Source: Streptomyces curacoi (GTDB taxonomy: Bacteria > Actinomycetota > Actinomycetes > Streptomycetales > Streptomycetaceae). Taken from it: a DNA stretch of 64,000 nt. This document shows, one piece after another, positions 62,694 through 64,000 of this stretch. The notes under the pieces were generated by a model. The model did not search any database. It was not told the DNA's origin and saw only the letters and a list, made by a program, of their open reading frames with translations. The number at the start of each line of letters is the position of its first letter. Within the stretch, counting starts at the first letter, position 1. Made by a program: the position numbers and the translations under genes. The stretch covers positions 758,226-822,225 of the forward strand of contig NZ_KQ947984.1 in assembly GCF_001513975.1 (NCBI RefSeq), read 5' to 3'.

Positions 62694-64000
62694 ATGGCCG
62701 ACAACGTCACCTCGCTGTTCCGCAGCACCGCGGCGCACAGCCCGTCGATGGCGGCGCTGACGCGGGAGGGCGGCGACGGGGCCGGTCCGGTCGACTTCTG
62801 TATCCCCTGCAACCCCTACTTCCCCACTCCCGCGATGTTCGAGGAGATGGCGGCCAGGCTGCGGGACATCATCACGTACTACCCGAGCAGCGCCGACACG
62901 ATCACGGCCGAGCTGTGCAGTCTGCTCCAGCTCCCGCCGCAGTGCGTGGCGATGGGAAACGGCTCCACCGAGCTGATCACCTGGATCGACCATCTGCTGG
63001 TCCGTGAGTCCCTCGCCGTCCCCGTCCCCACCTTCGGCCGCTGGACCGACCAGCCGATGGAGACCGGCAAGCGGGTCGACATGTTCCCGCTCCAGGAGTC
63101 CAGCGGGTTCGCCCTGGACCTCGCCCAGTACGCCGAGTTCATCCGTGCCAGGGGGACGCGGGTGGCGGTGATCTGCAACCCGAACAACCCCGACGGCGGC
63201 TTTCTGCACAAGCACGCCATCGTGCAGTTCATGGACGCGATGGCCGACCTGGACCTGGTCGTCATCGACGAGTCCTTCCTGGAGTTCGCGGACGCCGAGC
63301 AGGAGCCGTCGGTCGTCCAGGAGGCGATGCTGCGCCCGAACGTCATCGTGCTGCGCAGCCTCGGCAAGAACTTCGGCCTGCACGGCATCCGCTTCGGCTA
63401 CCTGGTCGCCAACCCGGCCCTCGCCGGCATGGTCCGCTCGATGCTGCCCAAGTGGAACCTCAACTCCTTCGCGGAGCACGTGGTGTTCATGCTCAAGGAG
63501 CACGGCCCCGAGTACGCGCAGAGCCTCCAGCAGGTGCGCCGGGACCGCCTGGACATGGCCAGCCAGCTCTCCGCGCTGCCCGGCCTGACGGTCTACCCGT
63601 CCCAGGGCAACTTCCTCTTCGTACGCCTCCCCGTGGGCGCCGAAGGCACCGTGGTCCGGGACCGGCTGCTCACCGAGCACCGGATCCTGGTCCGCGAGTG
63701 CGGCAACAAGATCGGTTCGTCCAGCCGCTTCCTGCGTCTCGTGGTGCGCCCCCAGGTGGACGTGCGTCGCCTGGTGTCCGGCCTGGAACAGGTGCTCTAC
63801 GGGACCAGGAGGGGAGCCGCCGTACCCGAGCTCGGTACAGGGACCAACTACAGCTCGGGTACGGCGGCCGTGGACCGGCTGGTCAGCTCCACCAACGGCG
63901 CCGGTATGCAGGGCCTTGCCGCTCAGGCCATGAGTGCCGGGATGCCTGCGGCGGCTCAGCCGCAGGCGATGCCGGGGGCGGGCATGCCCATGCCGGCACC
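62694..64000 (+). CDS. PLP-dependent aminotransferase, class I/II (3' truncated by window)
   Basis: 435 residues are visible; no stop before the edge. The fold-type I features are NGSTELITW, ICNPNNPDGG, VVIDESFLEFAD and the PLP lysine in RSLGKNFGLHGIRFGY. It resembles histidinol-phosphate aminotransferases. Beyond the normal end (~370) the frame continues into a Met/Ala/Gly/Pro-rich tail (GMPAAAQPQAMPGAGMPMPA), absent from ordinary HisC. ATG 62694 follows GGAGG. Substrate unknown. Confidence 0.85.
   Translation, partial: MADNVTSLFRSTAAHSPSMAALTREGGDGAGPVDFCIPCNPYFPTPAMFEEMAARLRDIITYYPSSADTITAELCSLLQLPPQCVAMGNGSTELITWIDHLLVRESLAVPVPTFGRWTDQPMETGKRVDMFPLQESSGFALDLAQYAEFIRARGTRVAVICNPNNPDGGFLHKHAIVQFMDAMADLDLVVIDESFLEFADAEQEPSVVQEAMLRPNVIVLRSLGKNFGLHGIRFGYLVANPALAGMVRSMLPKWNLNSFAEHVVFMLKEHGPEYAQSLQQVRRDRLDMASQLSALPGLTVYPSQGNFLFVRLPVGAEGTVVRDRLLTEHRILVRECGNKIGSSSRFLRLVVRPQVDVRRLVSGLEQVLYGTRRGAAVPELGTGTNYSSGTAAVDRLVSSTNGAGMQGLAAQAMSAGMPAAAQPQAMPGAGMPMPA

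Overview
The window is about 73% GC, uses GTG and ATG starts with GC3-rich codons, and carries lipoproteins, DUF families and gene order typical of Streptomyces. The run fasR-fabD-fabH-acpP-fabF, followed by a DUF3145 gene and flanked by aceE and a TerD cluster, matches the S. coelicolor SCO235x-SCO240x neighbourhood from memory. All assignments come from reading the sequence; no database search was run. I see no rRNA, CRISPR array, insertion sequence or intact mobile element.

Layout. 1-8090: the end of a DedA protein, a repeat-rich spacer, a DUF2277 gene, a ketopantoate-reductase-like protein, an Eis-type acetyltransferase, a small unknown protein, a PASTA lipoprotein, tRNA-Val(UAC), a DUF4097 lipoprotein, a coiled-coil membrane protein and an FmdB zinc ribbon. 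8173-17234: a Ter stress module. A leftward operon encodes a C-C lyase of the HpcH/HpaI type, a PRTase-TRSP-StiP-PELOTA fusion and a HAD phosphatase. Opposite it lie a TerD with a proline/tyrosine tail, a TerA-like protein, a DUF475/TerC-like membrane protein and two TerD paralogues. 17374-22681: peroxiredoxin, DUF3052, aceE, a potassium-channel-like protein and a DUF4190-like protein. 22954-31000: an MFS drug exporter with a divergent TetR, a DUF1023 alpha/beta hydrolase, DUF4429/SHOCT, a merR-aldo/keto reductase operon, a beta-lactamase-fold hydrolase and a pirin.

31221-36766: the fatty acid synthase cluster under its activator FasR, closed by a strong terminator, then DUF3145. 37022-53661: mostly secreted or catabolic genes (SGNH lipoprotein, aldose epimerase, GH3 beta-glucosidase with TetR, RidA/LysR, a pyroglutamyl-peptidase-like protein lacking its Cys, EI24, an M14 carboxypeptidase, an EstB-type hydrolase, Ohr, a quinone-oxidoreductase/MarR pair and an SCO2400-type protein). 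53975-62508: a sugar regulon with an enolase-superfamily sugar-acid dehydratase, a zinc alcohol dehydrogenase, a TIM-barrel-like protein, a ChvE/XylF-type ABC importer and a Tat-exported aldose epimerase. The window ends inside a PLP aminotransferase gene.

Regulatory themes: many genes appear leaderless, with a TAnnnT -10 box 6-7 nt before the start codon. Divergent regulator/target pairs carry visible palindromes. Two sugar transcription units share a composite operator. Short REP-like repeats common in Streptomyces occur between genes, and one lies in frame inside a Ter-module gene.
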